A stretch of 64,000 bases of DNA from Pseudomonas entomophila (GCF_023277925.1 NZ_CP063832.1:2434001-2498000); one strand, 5' to 3'. Numbered from the stretch's first letter, positions 45,256 to 54,614 are shown. The notes: generated by a model not told the origin, from the sequence alone. A program made the numbers and translations.

Positions 45256-45555
45256 ATGTCCCAGCCTCCCGTGAACTACAGCGAAAAACGCGATTTCATC
45301 CGCATGCGCATCGACACCGAAATCAGCCTGCTGCATGCCGGCCAGGTGATCGCCGCCGTTTGTCTCGACCTCTCCAGCAGCGGCATGCAGGTGCAAGCCG
45401 CGCAGCGTTTCCAGGTGGGCGATCGTCTCGAGGTGCGCATCGATTCCGACCACCCTGCACTTAAGGGCCTGCACGCCAGTACCGAAGTGGTGTGGATCGC
45501 CGACCAGCCTGGCGGCGAGCAGAAACTCGGCCTACGTATCCTGGCAATGCATTGA
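45256..45555 (+). CDS. Single-domain PilZ protein
   Basis: A 99-residue PilZ protein. The c-di-GMP-binding motifs are intact: RDFIR (RxxxR) near residue 12 and DLSSSG (D/NxSxxG) near residue 38. It probably acts as a c-di-GMP effector on motility or envelope functions; the target is unknown. AAGGATG lies upstream of the ATG. It is divergent from rssB across a 271-bp region that contains an inverted repeat TGCCCTGTAA (45117-45126) / TTACAGGGCA (45192-45201). A bidirectional terminator follows. Confidence 0.88.
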   Translation: MSQPPVNYSEKRDFIRMRIDTEISLLHAGQVIAAVCLDLSSSGMQVQAAQRFQVGDRLEVRIDSDHPALKGLHASTEVVWIADQPGGEQKLGLRILAMH

Positions 45556-45576
45556 ACCCGACTGTGTCACAGGCTG

Positions 45577-45605
45577 AAAAAAGGCGACCCGAAGGTCGCC
45601 TTTTT
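45577..45605. terminator. Bidirectional rho-independent terminator
   Basis: AAAAAAGGCGACC-CGAA-GGTCGCCTTTTT: a 7-bp GC stem with A-run and T-run on either side, between the convergent PilZ and mlaA genes. Confidence 0.93.
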
Positions 45606-45619
45606 CACATCCAGCCGAA

Positions 45620-46327
45620 TCAGAAGTCGTCTTCGACAGCGCCGTCCTTGACCTTGAACTCGCGGTTCTGCAGGTAGGCGTTGCGCAGGAAGATGTACTT
45701 GTCACCCTGAATCAGCTTTTCAGCCTGCAGCAGGCTGGCGCGGGTGTCGATCACGTCCAGGGCGAAGATCGAGTTGCGCGTCGGCACGTGGTCGATGTAA
45801 CGGTAGGGTTCGGTGTAGGTGTCCGGGTACTTGGCCAAGCCGTCACGCACTGTGCTCGGGCCAAGCAGCGGGATGACCACGTACGGGCCGCTGGGCACGC
45901 CCCAGTAACCGAGGGTCTGGCCGAAGTCCTCGTCGTTGCGTTGCAGGCCCATTTTGGTGCCGACGTCGAAGAAGCCACCGAGCCCGAAAGTGGTGTTGAC
46001 GATCAGGCGCGCGGTGTCCACACCGGCAGCGTGTGGCTTGAGCTGCAGCACATCGTTGGCCAGGTTGGTGACATCCCCCAGGTTGCGGAAGATATTGTGG
46101 ATGCCGTCTTCGAGGAACTGGGGCGTCACAGCCTGGTAGCCCTTGGCAAGTGGCTTGAGGGCATAGGTGTCCAGTGTATCGTTGAACTTGAAGATCGGCC
46201 GGTTGACCGCCTCCCAAGGGTCTTCCTCTGTGGCCGCCTGAGTAGCCGCTACAGGCGCCAGCAACAGGCTGGCGCAGACACAGGCCTGGGTGATTCGCTC
46301 GATCACTCCGGCACCGATCCTACGCAT
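45620..46327 (-). CDS. mlaA: MlaA/VacJ family phospholipid-trafficking protein
   Basis: Outer-membrane component that removes misplaced phospholipids from the outer leaflet and passes them to the MlaC shuttle. The 235-residue product has the family core: EEDPWEAVNRPIFKFNDTLD, NIFRNLGDVTNLANDVLQLK, GLGGFFDVGTKMGLQ, DFGQTLGYWGVPSGPYVVIP and LLGPSTVRDG. Unlike E. coli MlaA it appears not to be a lipoprotein. The signal peptide ends TQA-ATEED with no lipobox cysteine at the cleavage site. The start is ATG 46327; the frame continues upstream to 46465 without a credible signal. The mlaFEDCB genes are not nearby, as is usual. Confidence 0.9.
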   Translation of the reverse strand: MRRIGAGVIERITQACVCASLLLAPVAATQAATEEDPWEAVNRPIFKFNDTLDTYALKPLAKGYQAVTPQFLEDGIHNIFRNLGDVTNLANDVLQLKPHAAGVDTARLIVNTTFGLGGFFDVGTKMGLQRNDEDFGQTLGYWGVPSGPYVVIPLLGPSTVRDGLAKYPDTYTEPYRYIDHVPTRNSIFALDVIDTRASLLQAEKLIQGDKYIFLRNAYLQNREFKVKDGAVEDDF

Positions 46328-46516
46328 AGATGTTTCTCCATCGAATTTCACGGCGGCAACGGCCTTTGGCGCGCTGCTGAACAAGACGCCAGTATAATGG
46401 CTTGCTGGCTTAGCGATAGTCTTACATATCTCTGTCAAGATTTTGTGAACATGTGTCACCGTCATCGGGTGGTAATAAAGGCGGGATAGGCTGCGGGCTA
46501 TTTCAGGGAAGTTGCC

Positions 46517-47080
46517 ATGCGAGACGCCCCCGCCTTCACCGCCGTGTTATTCGGACTGCGCGGCTGCCTGGTCCAGACTTCCAGTGGCAACCACCTGCTC
46601 ACCCCAGGCGCCCTGGACGCCCTCGAACGCCTGCGCCAGCAGCAAGTACCTTGTATCTGGCTCGATCAACTCGAAGCCGTTCAAGTACGCCTACTCACCC
46701 AGCAACTCCCCGACTGGTTGCCCGGTCATACCGCCAAGGGTTGCGAGTGGCCGGCGCCCAACGCCTGCTGGCAAGCACTGATGGCCCTCGAAAGCCAGCG
46801 ACTGGAAGGTAGCGTCTTGGTCAGCGGCGACCCCCTGCTGCTGCAATCGGCGCTCAACGCCGGGCTGTGGACGGTTGGCCTGGCGGCCTGCGGCCCTTCG
46901 TGCGACCTGGCCTCCAGCCAATGGCAAGGCATGACCCGGCAAGAGCAGGAACTGGCCCGAGGCAAAGCCACCCTCGCATTGTTCGGCATGGGCGTGCATT
47001 CGGTCATCGACCACCTTGAGGCGCTGGACACCTGCCTGGCCGACATCGCCCAGCGTCGGCTCAAGGGCGAGAAACCCTGA
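46517..47080 (+). CDS. HAD-like protein without catalytic aspartates
   Basis: A 187-residue protein with the fold pattern of phosphonatase-type HAD hydrolases: AVLFGLRGCLV at the start, GALDALERLRQQQVPCIWL, and VSGDPLLLQSALNAGLWTVG in the motif IV region. In motif I the two catalytic Asp of DxDG are replaced by Gly and Arg, so it should be catalytically dead. It begins 189 bp from mlaA on the other strand and is followed by a DUF4404 gene. Function unknown; a binding or regulatory role is possible. Confidence 0.75.
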   Translation: MRDAPAFTAVLFGLRGCLVQTSSGNHLLTPGALDALERLRQQQVPCIWLDQLEAVQVRLLTQQLPDWLPGHTAKGCEWPAPNACWQALMALESQRLEGSVLVSGDPLLLQSALNAGLWTVGLAACGPSCDLASSQWQGMTRQEQELARGKATLALFGMGVHSVIDHLEALDTCLADIAQRRLKGEKP

Positions 47081-47200
47081 CCCCCCTTTGATACGGGTCA
47101 TGCAAAGCGCCGGTAGGTGGATTACGCTAGAAGACAGGCCCGAACCTTTGCCGCTTCGCTGAGGTCCATGCCTTGCCAAGTCATTGATGGAGTATGAACA

Positions 47201-47464
47201 ATGCCTGCCCGCGAACTGCAAGAACGCCTGAATAGCCTGCGCGAGCAACTGGACCGCAATGTGCCGCTTTCGGAAGAGGAACTGGCCAGCCTGCATGAGG
47301 AAGCCAGACAGATCGAGGCTCAGCTGAAGCTTGAGGAGGCCACCCCGGACAACAACGTCGTCGATGGCGTAAACCTCGCCATCGAACGCTTCGAGGCCGA
47401 ACACCCCGACCTCACAGCCACCCTGCGCAGCATTGTCAACTCGCTGCACAGCATGGGTATCTGA
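47201..47464 (+). CDS. DUF4404 family small protein
   Basis: An 87-residue, acidic, largely helical protein (ELQERLNSLREQLDRNVPLS; NLAIERFEAEHPDLTATLRS). It fits DUF4404, a family of no known function found in Pseudomonas and relatives. The N-terminal half has heptad spacing suited to a coiled coil. ATG 47201 follows a GGAG. It is 120 bp after the HAD-like gene, possibly in the same transcript, and convergent with queF. Confidence 0.82.
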   Translation: MPARELQERLNSLREQLDRNVPLSEEELASLHEEARQIEAQLKLEEATPDNNVVDGVNLAIERFEAEHPDLTATLRSIVNSLHSMGI

Positions 47465-47482
47465 ACCCTCTGAACATGATCG

Positions 47483-47499
47483 GGGCCGCGTTGCGGCCC
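47483..47499. terminator. Possible terminator hairpin between DUF4404 gene and queF
   Basis: GGGCCGC-GTT-GCGGCCC, a compact perfect stem in the 43-bp gap between convergent genes. It has no clear T-run on either side, so intrinsic termination is weakly supported. Confidence 0.4.
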
Positions 47500-47507
47500 T
47501 GACCGTA

Positions 47508-48338
47508 TTACTGACGAACCAAGCGCAGGTTCTCGGGGCTGATCGCCCGGGTGCTGCGATACGGATTGATATCCAGCCCTCCGCGGCGCACGTAGCGCGC
47601 ATACACCGTCAGATACTCGGGCCGCAGCAGGTGCTTCAGGTCCAGGTAGATACGCTCTACGCACTGCTCGTGGAAGTCGGCGTGCTGGCGGAAGCTGATC
47701 AGGTAGGTCAGCAGGCTGGCATGGTCCAGCGCACGCCCCTTGTACTCGACCACTACACTGCCCCAATCCGGCTGGCCGGTGACCGGACAGTTGGATTTGA
47801 GCAGGTGGCTGTGGACGGTCTCCTCCACCACGCGCTCCGCCGAACAACGCAACAGCCCGGGTTGCGGCTGCTCGTAATTGCTGATGCTCACGTCCAGCGC
47901 ATCGATGCACAGGCCCGGCAGTGTGGTGACGCCCAGGGATTCGACGTCGGCCAGGGTGCTGACCTTGACCGCCACCGGCTTGCCTGCCGCGGCGGAAAGA
48001 TCCTTAACCAGGCAGGCCTGCAATTGCGCTACCGACTCGAACACCGTCTGGTTCAGCGAGTTGAGGTACAGCTTGAACGACTTGGACTCGATGATGTTCG
48101 GCGAGTCGCACGGGATGGCGAATTCACCGATGGCCACCACCGGCTTGCCCGATGGCAGCAGCCAGGACAGCTCGAAGCAGTTCCAGAAATCCACGCCCTG
48201 CCAGGGCAAGGCGTCACCGCTGACGCCCAGTTCGGCCCATTTGGCCAGGCGTGGAATCGGGAACAGTAGCGAGGGCGTGTAGGTGGCGATGTATTCGCTG
48301 GACTTGCCCAGCGGAGAATGTTCGGCGGCGGGATGCAT
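47508..48338 (-). CDS. queF: NADPH-dependent 7-cyano-7-deazaguanine reductase
   Basis: Reduces preQ0 to preQ1 in queuosine biosynthesis. The 276-residue product is the long, bimodular YqgF-type QueF. The first half has the binding motif [11 protein letters not shown] and the second half has the catalytic Cys in [15 protein letters not shown], with downstream [19 protein letters not shown] 48338 is the family start ([16 protein letters not shown]). Other que genes are not in the window. Confidence 0.96.
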   Translation of the reverse strand: MHPAAEHSPLGKSSEYIATYTPSLLFPIPRLAKWAELGVSGDALPWQGVDFWNCFELSWLLPSGKPVVAIGEFAIPCDSPNIIESKSFKLYLNSLNQTVFESVAQLQACLVKDLSAAAGKPVAVKVSTLADVESLGVTTLPGLCIDALDVSISNYEQPQPGLLRCSAERVVEETVHSHLLKSNCPVTGQPDWGSVVVEYKGRALDHASLLTYLISFRQHADFHEQCVERIYLDLKHLLRPEYLTVYARYVRRGGLDINPYRSTRAISPENLRLVRQ

Positions 48339-48406
48339 GGAAACTGACCTGAAGGTTCGAAATTGCCCTTAGTCTACCGGTTTTGCACCCCGCCTTGGGG
48401 CGCTTG

Positions 48407-48925
48407 TTACTCGATGGTCAGCGGCCCGACCATACCGGCCTGGTAGTGCCCCGGCACGTTGCAGGCAAACTCGATGGGCGCGGCCTTGCGGAAGGTCCAG
48501 GTCAGCTCGGCGCGCTGGCCGGGCTGGACCAGCACGGTATTGCCTGCCCCGTGGCCGTGCCCCCCCATGTTCATCTGGCTGTGATCCATCTGCCCATGAT
48601 CCATGCCCTCATGGCTCATGCCGGCGGTGAACAGCTTGCCCTGCATCGCCACCATCTCCTTCTGGTGCTCGACATGCATGGCCTTGTCACCCAGGTTGAA
48701 CTCGTGGGGTAACTTGCCTTCGTTGATCAGCACGAAGCGCACGGTTTCGCCGGCCTTGACCTTGAGGCTCTTGGGCTCGAAGGCGATATCCTTGAGCACC
48801 ACCTCGACGGTACGGCTGGCCTTGGCCGCTGGGGCAGGTTCACCGAAGGCAAAGGTCTTCGACTCGTCGGCGAAGGTGGGCAGGCTGAGCAGCGCGAGCG
48901 CGGCGGCGACAATCAGGTGTTTCAT
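48407..48925 (-). CDS. Secreted cupredoxin, Met/His-rich, copper-resistance type
   Basis: A 172-residue periplasmic blue-copper-like protein. It has a signal peptide (MKHLIVAAALALLSLPTF-ADE) and a cupredoxin fold (VVLKDIAFEPKSLKVKAGET, NEGKLPHEFNLG). The C-terminal copper ligands lie in EFACNVPGHYQAGM, with Cys, His and Met as expected for a type 1 site. A Met/His-rich insert (SHEGMDHGQMDHSQMNMGGH) could bind further copper. It faces the copRS-like genes across a copper-type box (49000-49013), so copper induction is likely. Start ATG 48925; the upstream frame to 49105 has no signal-like features. Confidence 0.88.
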   Translation of the reverse strand: MKHLIVAAALALLSLPTFADESKTFAFGEPAPAAKASRTVEVVLKDIAFEPKSLKVKAGETVRFVLINEGKLPHEFNLGDKAMHVEHQKEMVAMQGKLFTAGMSHEGMDHGQMDHSQMNMGGHGHGAGNTVLVQPGQRAELTWTFRKAAPIEFACNVPGHYQAGMVGPLTIE

Positions 48926-48999
48926 GAGTGGCTCCGAATAGTGCGGGGAGAATGAGGCCATTCTCGAAAAGGCTGGCTGGCAGCTGGCTGACGGGAAGA

Positions 49000-49013
49000 T
49001 TACAACTTTGTCA
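49000..49013. promoter_or_regulatory. CopR/CusR-type copper box
   Basis: TTACAA-CT-TTGTCA differs at one arm position from the CusR/CopR palindrome TGACAA-N2-TTGTCA. It is 74 bp upstream of the cupredoxin gene and 154 bp upstream of the response-regulator gene. A wider GCTGAC/GTCAGC pair (48987-49015) frames it. Confidence 0.65.
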
Positions 49014-49061
49014 GCTTGGGCGAGGCTGCTGATCGTCACGTATGATTTCAGGCACCGCCCT

Positions 49062-49135
49062 TGTGAAAGCGGGTTCACCCGCGAATGCTGCCGTGAATGC
49101 CTCAACGTTTTCGTGGATGAATCCGCTCCTGCAAA
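49062..49135. repeat. Two degraded REP-like units
   Basis: GTGAAAGCGGGTTCACCCGCG (49063 onwards) and GTGGATGAATCCGCTCCTGC (near 49113-49132) face each other between the copper box and the response-regulator gene. Confidence 0.6.
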
Positions 49136-49167
49136 GCCCGCGTGAACCTTCAGAACTGTGAAAGCCC

Positions 49168-49848
49168 ATGAAACTACTGATCGTCGAAGACCAGGCCAAA
49201 ACCGGCCAATACCTGCGCCAAGGCCTCAGCGAGGCCGGTTTCGCCACGGAGCTGGCCACCGACGGCGACACGGGCCAGCACCTGGCGCTGACCGGTGACC
49301 ACGACCTGCTGATCCTCGACGTTATGCTGCCAGGGCGTAACGGCTGGCAGATCCTCCAGGCGGTGCGCCAGGCCGGCCAGGATACGCCCGTGTTGTTGCT
49401 CACCGCCCGCGACGCCGTCGAGGACCGTGTACACGGCTTGGAGCTGGGTGCCGACGATTATCTGGTCAAGCCTTTCGCCTTCTCCGAACTGCTGGCGCGG
49501 GTGCGCAGCCTGTTGCGCCGGGGCGCCAACGCCAGCCAGGACACCAGCCTGGCGCTCGCCGACCTGCGCCTGGACCTGATCCGCCGCCGCGCCGAACGCA
49601 GCGGCCAACGCATCGACCTGACCGCCAAGGAGTTCGCCCTGCTCGAACTGCTGCTGCGCCGCCAGGGCGAAGTGCTGCCCAAGTCACTCATCGCTTCGCA
49701 GGTGTGGGACATGAATTTCGACAGCGACACCAACGTGATCGAAGTGGCCATCCGCCGCCTGCGCCTGAAGATCGACGACAGCCATCCGACCAAGCTGATC
49801 CATACCGTGCGCGGCATGGGCTACGTGCTCGAGGAGCGCCAGGACTGA
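49168..49848 (+). CDS. copR: Heavy-metal response regulator, CopR-like
   Basis: A 226-residue OmpR-family regulator of the CopR/IrlR/CusR group. The receiver has the acidic pair in LLIVEDQAK, Asp in [14 protein letters not shown] and [10 protein letters not shown]. The winged helix has [40 protein letters not shown] (typical of metal-responsive members) and the end VRGMGYVLE. It sits next to the cupredoxin gene and a copper-type box, which supports copper over zinc or cadmium, but metal identity is inferred. The stop overlaps the kinase start by one base (TGATG). Confidence 0.85.
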   Translation: MKLLIVEDQAKTGQYLRQGLSEAGFATELATDGDTGQHLALTGDHDLLILDVMLPGRNGWQILQAVRQAGQDTPVLLLTARDAVEDRVHGLELGADDYLVKPFAFSELLARVRSLLRRGANASQDTSLALADLRLDLIRRRAERSGQRIDLTAKEFALLELLLRRQGEVLPKSLIASQVWDMNFDSDTNVIEVAIRRLRLKIDDSHPTKLIHTVRGMGYVLEERQD

Positions 49849-51197
49849 TGCGCCGCCTGTCCCTCGGTGGCCGCCTGGCCCTGCTGTTCGCCGCCTGCAC
49901 CGCCACCGTTTCGCTGAGCGCCGGGCTGCTGTTCAACCGCGCCAGCGAACGCCACTTCGTCGAGCTCGACCAGCAGCTGCTGAGCGGCCGCCTGTCACTG
50001 ATGCGTAGCCTGCTCGACGGCGTCAACAACCCGGAACAGCTGAGCGCGCGCCTGCCCCAACTACTCAACGAACTGAGCCACCAATCCGACCTGGCCCTGC
50101 GGGTACGCGGCGCCAATGGCAGGGCATGGTTCGACAGCCGCATCGACCTGCCGGACGACCCGCGTCAATCCGGCCTGGCCACCCTGCACGCCGGTGGTAT
50201 CGACTACCGTAGCCTGAGCGTGGCGATCAGCGAGGACCTGCCTGCCTCGCCTCGGCTTACCCTGTTCCTCGACATCACTCACCACCAGCATTTCCTCCAG
50301 GGCATGCAGCGCCTGATCTGGCTTACCGTTGGCTTGTCAGCCCTGGCCACTGCACTACTGGGCGCCTGGGCCGCACGCCGGGGCCTGAAGCCATTGCGGC
50401 AGATGGGCAAGGTCGCCGCCAGCGTCAATGCCCGGTCGCTGACCACCCGCCTGCCGGTGGCGCAGATGCCCGAAGAGCTGGCGGAGCTGGCAGGCACGGT
50501 CAATGCCATGCTTGAGCGCCTGGACGACGCCTTTCAGCGCCTGTCGGCATTCTCAGCCGATATAGCCCATGAATTGCGCACACCGCTGTCCAACTTGCTG
50601 ACCCACACCCAGGTCACCCTGACTCATCCTCGCAGCCTCGAGGAATACCGCGAGGCCTTGCATGGCAACCTGGAAGAACTGCAGTGGATGGCCCAGCTGG
50701 TCAACGACATGCTCTACCTGGCCAAGGCCGACCACGGCCTGTTGATGCCCAATCGCCAGCCGCTGGACCTGGCGGTGGAAATCGATGCACTGCTGGAGTA
50801 CTACGCACCGCTGGCCGAGGAAGCCGAGGTGCGGCTGCTGCGCGAGGGCGAAGCGCACACCCATGGGGATCGGCACATGTTGCGCCGAGCCCTGTCCAAT
50901 CTGCTGGACAATGCGCTGCGCTTCACGCCGGCCAGCGGCGAGATCCGCGTGGTGCTTGAAGGTGGAGTACGTATTGCTGTGGCCAACACCGGAGCGGCCA
51001 TCGCCCCGCAATTGTTGGAGCGACTGTTCGACCGGTTCTATCGAGCAGATCCGGCTCGCCAGGAAGGCAGTAGCGAACACGCGGGACTAGGGCTGGCGAT
51101 CACCCGCTCGATCGTGCAGGCGCATGGAGGAAGCATCAGGGCGGAGTGTGCGAACGGCTGGACGCGGTTCGTGATCGAGTTGCCTGAACGGCAGTGA
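49848..51197 (+). CDS. copS: Heavy-metal sensor histidine kinase, CopS-like
   Basis: A 449-residue membrane kinase starting [20 protein letters not shown]. The two membrane helices lie near 8-28 and 158-180, with about 130 periplasmic residues between them for metal sensing. HAMP follows (RRGLKPLRQMGKVAASVNAR), then the H-box DIAHELRTPLSNLLTHTQVT, NLLDNALRFTP and GLGLAITRSIVQAHGG. This is the layout of the CusS/IrlS/CopS family. It is translationally coupled to the regulator gene. Copper specificity is inferred from context. Confidence 0.85.
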   Translation: MRRLSLGGRLALLFAACTATVSLSAGLLFNRASERHFVELDQQLLSGRLSLMRSLLDGVNNPEQLSARLPQLLNELSHQSDLALRVRGANGRAWFDSRIDLPDDPRQSGLATLHAGGIDYRSLSVAISEDLPASPRLTLFLDITHHQHFLQGMQRLIWLTVGLSALATALLGAWAARRGLKPLRQMGKVAASVNARSLTTRLPVAQMPEELAELAGTVNAMLERLDDAFQRLSAFSADIAHELRTPLSNLLTHTQVTLTHPRSLEEYREALHGNLEELQWMAQLVNDMLYLAKADHGLLMPNRQPLDLAVEIDALLEYYAPLAEEAEVRLLREGEAHTHGDRHMLRRALSNLLDNALRFTPASGEIRVVLEGGVRIAVANTGAAIAPQLLERLFDRFYRADPARQEGSSEHAGLGLAITRSIVQAHGGSIRAECANGWTRFVIELPERQ

Positions 51198-51217
51198 AGA
51201 CGGGGCCGTTTTGTGGC

Positions 51218-51245
51218 CCATCGCCGGCAAAGTCGGCCCCTACAG
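51218..51245. repeat. REP palindrome
   Basis: CCATCGCCGGCAAAGTCGGC followed by CCCTACAG, between the convergent copS-like gene and lolE. Confidence 0.75.
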
Positions 51246-51271
51246 GAACGACTTTGCCAGCAGATACCGCA

Positions 51272-52516
51272 TTACTCGTAGCGCAGAGCCATTGCCGGTT
51301 CTATCTGCGAGGCCCGATAGGCTGGGTAGATGGTCGCCAGGAAGCTCATCACCAAACCCGCCACGCAGATGATCGCCACGTCGCCCCACTGCAACTCGGA
51401 CGGCAGGCTGCTGATGAAGTAGATGTCGGATGTGAAGATGTGCTGGCCACTGACCCGCTCGATCCAGCCGACGATGGCGCTGACGTTGAACGCCGCGACC
51501 ACCCCCAATACGCCACCGATCAGCGTGCCGACGATACCGATCAGGCTGCCCTGGACCATGAACGTGCCCATGATCTGCGCCGGCGTGGCACCAATGGTGC
51601 GCAGGATGGCGATGTCCGCGCCCTTGTCGTTCACCACCATCACCAGGGTGGCGATGATGTTGAACGCCGCCACCGCGATGATCATCATCAACAGCAGGCC
51701 GATCATGGTCTTTTCCATCTTCATCGCGCTGAACAGGCTGCCCTGGGTGTGCGACCAATCATCGGCGCGGTAACCCTCACCCAGGCCAGCGGCGATAGCT
51801 TTCGACACTTGGGGCGCGGCATACAGATCTTGCAGCTTCAGACGCACGCCTTGAACCTGGCCCGGTGCCCAACGCTGCATCTCACCGGCATCGGCAACAT
51901 GGATGTAGGCCTGGGAGCCATCCAGCTCGGCACCGACCTTGAAGATGCCGACCACCGTCAAACGTTGCATGCGTGGGGTGATACCGCCTGGTTCCTTGCT
52001 GATCTCGGGGACGATCAGGGTCAGCTTGTCGCCGGTGTTCAGGCGGAAACGCCGGGCCGTCAGCTCACCGACGACCACGCCGTACTCGCCAGGCACCAGG
52101 TCCTGCAAGCTACCTTGGACGATATGCTGGGTGACGATCGAGACCTTGCCCTCTTCCGCCGGGTCGATACCCGCCACCTGAATCGGCTGCATGGCACCCT
52201 TGTACGACAGCATGCCTTCCAGTTCGGTAAGCGGCGCGGCGGCCAGCACCGCTGGGTTGCCCTCGGCGGTGCTGGCCACCTTGCGCCAGTCGTCCAGCGG
52301 CTGCACGCCGAGGATGCTGGCGTGGGGCACCAGGCCCAGCACGCGTGAGCTCATCTCGCGCTGGAAGCCGTTCATTACCGACAGCACCACGATCATCGCC
52401 AGCACGCCGAGCGACAGGCCGATCATCGAGGTCATCGAGATGAACGAGATGAAATGGTTGCGGCGCTTGGCACGGGTGTAACGAGCACCGATGAACAAGG
52501 GCAAGGGTCTGAACAT
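51272..52516 (-). CDS. lolE: Lipoprotein-releasing system permease LolE
   Basis: A 414-residue inner-membrane subunit of the LolCDE ABC transporter, which detaches outer-membrane lipoproteins and hands them to LolA. It begins [20 protein letters not shown], the LolC/LolE start. It has four membrane helices ([40 protein letters not shown]; one near IVGTLIGGVLGVVAAFNV; VAIICVAGLVMSFLATIYPA) around a periplasmic MacB_PCD-like domain. A GTG four codons upstream is less likely. LolE is assigned by its place after lolD; the two permeases are similar enough that C and E could be swapped by name. Confidence 0.88.
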   Translation of the reverse strand: MFRPLPLFIGARYTRAKRRNHFISFISMTSMIGLSLGVLAMIVVLSVMNGFQREMSSRVLGLVPHASILGVQPLDDWRKVASTAEGNPAVLAAAPLTELEGMLSYKGAMQPIQVAGIDPAEEGKVSIVTQHIVQGSLQDLVPGEYGVVVGELTARRFRLNTGDKLTLIVPEISKEPGGITPRMQRLTVVGIFKVGAELDGSQAYIHVADAGEMQRWAPGQVQGVRLKLQDLYAAPQVSKAIAAGLGEGYRADDWSHTQGSLFSAMKMEKTMIGLLLMMIIAVAAFNIIATLVMVVNDKGADIAILRTIGATPAQIMGTFMVQGSLIGIVGTLIGGVLGVVAAFNVSAIVGWIERVSGQHIFTSDIYFISSLPSELQWGDVAIICVAGLVMSFLATIYPAYRASQIEPAMALRYE

Positions 52517-52579
52517 GAACGGCAACACCTAAGAAGAAAGTGAACCGGGGCGCGCTTCATGGCGCCCCGCGCAAGCGAC

Positions 52580-53263
52580 TCAGATCGCCACCAGGTGCCC
52601 GTCTTCCAGGCGCAGCACACGGTCCATCTGACGCGCCAGGTTGAGGTCGTGGGTGACCACCAGGAACGCGGTCTGCGAGTGGCTGGACAGCTCCTGCATC
52701 AGTTCCTGGATGCCCTGGGCGGTGTGGTGGTCGAGGTTGCCGGTTGGCTCGTCGAGCATCACCAGGCCCGGCCGGTTGACCAGGGCGCGGGCGATCGCCA
52801 CGCGCTGGCGCTCACCACCGGACAGCTCGGCCGGCTTGTGATTCAGCCGATGGCCCAGGCCAACCCGCTTGAGCAGCGCCTCGGCGCGCTCGCGGGCCTC
52901 CGGGATGGGGGTCTTGCCGATCAGCAGGGGCATGCAGGCGTTCTCCAGGGCGGTGAACTCCGGCAGCAGGTGGTGGAACTGGTAGACGAAGCCCAGCGCG
53001 CGGTTACGCAGCAGCCCACGCGCCCGCTCGCCCAGCGCCGACAACTCTTCGCCGGCCAGCCAGACGCTGCCTTGGGTTGGCGTGTCCAGGCCCCCCAGCA
53101 GGTTGAGCAAGGTACTCTTGCCCGAACCGGAGCTGCCGACGATGGCCACCCGCTCGCCCGGCTGCAGCTCCAGGTTCAACCCGGACAGCACCTGCACCGA
53201 CTCTGGGCCCTCTTCGTAGCTCTTGCCCAGGTTGCGGCAACTCAACACGGCTTTATCACTCAT
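52580..53263 (-). CDS. lolD: Lipoprotein-releasing system ATPase LolD
   Basis: A 227-residue ABC ATPase with Walker [21 protein letters not shown], signature LSGGERQR, Walker [13 protein letters not shown] and the H-loop in VVTHD. The [18 protein letters not shown] segment is typical of LolD. The start at 53263 (MSDKAVLSC) matches the usual length. ATG 53278 would add five residues and overlap the lolC stop by 8 bp. It lies between the two permease genes, lolC-lolD-lolE, in transcription order. Confidence 0.93.
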   Translation of the reverse strand: MSDKAVLSCRNLGKSYEEGPESVQVLSGLNLELQPGERVAIVGSSGSGKSTLLNLLGGLDTPTQGSVWLAGEELSALGERARGLLRNRALGFVYQFHHLLPEFTALENACMPLLIGKTPIPEARERAEALLKRVGLGHRLNHKPAELSGGERQRVAIARALVNRPGLVMLDEPTGNLDHHTAQGIQELMQELSSHSQTAFLVVTHDLNLARQMDRVLRLEDGHLVAI

Positions 53264-53270
53264 GCGCGAC

Positions 53271-54521
53271 TCACTCATAACGTAGCGCCTCTGCAGGCTG
53301 GGTGCGCGAAGCGCGCCAGGCCGGGTACAGGGTGGCGAAGAAACTCAGGACCAGCGCCGCACCGCAGACCATCCACACGTCCTGGGCTTGGAGCTGCGAC
53401 GGCAGGTAATCGATGAAATACACATCGGCGTTGAGGAACTTGTGCCCGATCAGCGTCTCGATGCCGGCGATCGCTGCGCTCACGTTGAGCGCGCCGAAAA
53501 TGCCCAGCACGGCGCCGATAAGGGTGCCGACCACACCGATCACCGTGCCCTGGACCATGAAGATGGCCATGATCTGCGCGGGGGTCGCGCCCAGGGTGCG
53601 GAGGATGGCGATGTCGCCACGCTTGTCGTTGACCACCATCACCAGGGTGGAAATGATGTTGAACGCCGCCACCGCCACGATCAGCAGCAACAGCAGGCCG
53701 ATCATGGATTTCTCCATGCGAATCGCCTGGTACAGGTTGCCGTGGGTGCGGGTCCAGTCACGTGGGTAAAACTGTTGCTCGCCTAGCTGCTGGGCGATAT
53801 CCCAGGCCGCGCGCGGCGCCTGGAACAGGTCGTCGAACTTCAGGCGCAGGCCCTGGACCTGATCCGCTTTCCAGCGGTGCAGGCGCGACAGGTCGGACAA
53901 GTTGGTCAAGCCGAGATAGCCGTCGATCTCGCCGGCGCCGACGTGGAAGGTACCGACCACGGTGAAGCGCTTCATGCGTGGGAACATGCCGGCTGGGGTG
54001 ACGCTCACCTCGGGGGCGACGAAGGTCAGCTTGTCGCCGATACCCACGCCCAGCTTCTGCGCGGCCTTGTCGCCGATCATGATGCCCCACTCGCCCGGCG
54101 CCAGTTTGTCGAGGCTGCCGTCGAGCACGAACCTGTCGATGATCGACACCTCGCGCTCGCGGGCCGGGTCGACGCCGTTGAGCAGCACCTTCTGCACCTT
54201 GCCCTCGTGCGTCAGCAAACCCTGCATCTGGGTGAACGGCGCGACCGCCAGCACCTGCGGATTCTGCTTTACTTTAGAGGCAAGGGCCTGCCAGTCATCA
54301 ATGGGCTGGCCGGTTTCCAGGGTGGCATGAGGGATCATCCCCAGCACACGGGTACGCATCTCGTGGTCGAATCCGTTCATCACCGAGAGCACCACGATCA
54401 TCACCACCACGCCCAAGGCGAGGCCGATCATCGAGGTCAGCGAAATGAACGAGACGAAGTGATTGCGACGCTTGGCACGGGTGTAGCGCGTACCAATGAA
54501 TACGAAAAGAGGTCTGAACAT
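53271..54521 (-). CDS. lolC: Lipoprotein-releasing system permease LolC
   Basis: A 416-residue permease paralogous to LolE and first in the operon. It starts [20 protein letters not shown] and repeats the same four-helix plus periplasmic-domain layout ([40 protein letters not shown]; the last two near [18 protein letters not shown] and [20 protein letters not shown]). In E. coli LolC supplies the LolA-binding hook, which should lie in the periplasmic part here. A PilZ gene is divergent from it. Confidence 0.9.
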   Translation of the reverse strand: MFRPLFVFIGTRYTRAKRRNHFVSFISLTSMIGLALGVVVMIVVLSVMNGFDHEMRTRVLGMIPHATLETGQPIDDWQALASKVKQNPQVLAVAPFTQMQGLLTHEGKVQKVLLNGVDPAREREVSIIDRFVLDGSLDKLAPGEWGIMIGDKAAQKLGVGIGDKLTFVAPEVSVTPAGMFPRMKRFTVVGTFHVGAGEIDGYLGLTNLSDLSRLHRWKADQVQGLRLKFDDLFQAPRAAWDIAQQLGEQQFYPRDWTRTHGNLYQAIRMEKSMIGLLLLLIVAVAAFNIISTLVMVVNDKRGDIAILRTLGATPAQIMAIFMVQGTVIGVVGTLIGAVLGIFGALNVSAAIAGIETLIGHKFLNADVYFIDYLPSQLQAQDVWMVCGAALVLSFFATLYPAWRASRTQPAEALRYE

Positions 54522-54614
54522 GTCGGGGCTTGTTCGGATGAAAGGGAACGTCCTTGTGGCGAGGCGCCTACGGCGGCTTTACACTCGGACAACCGCCGTA
54601 ACCTTGGGTTCGCC

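Noticed and set aside
10291..51245. Scattered GTAGGAGC palindromes as operators or CRISPR repeats
   Set aside because: They occur singly or as inverted pairs between unrelated genes and match the known REP family of the P. putida group.
51272..54521. Two similar permease genes as an assembly duplication
   Set aside because: They differ throughout and flank lolD in the normal lolC-lolD-lolE order, so they are true paralogues.
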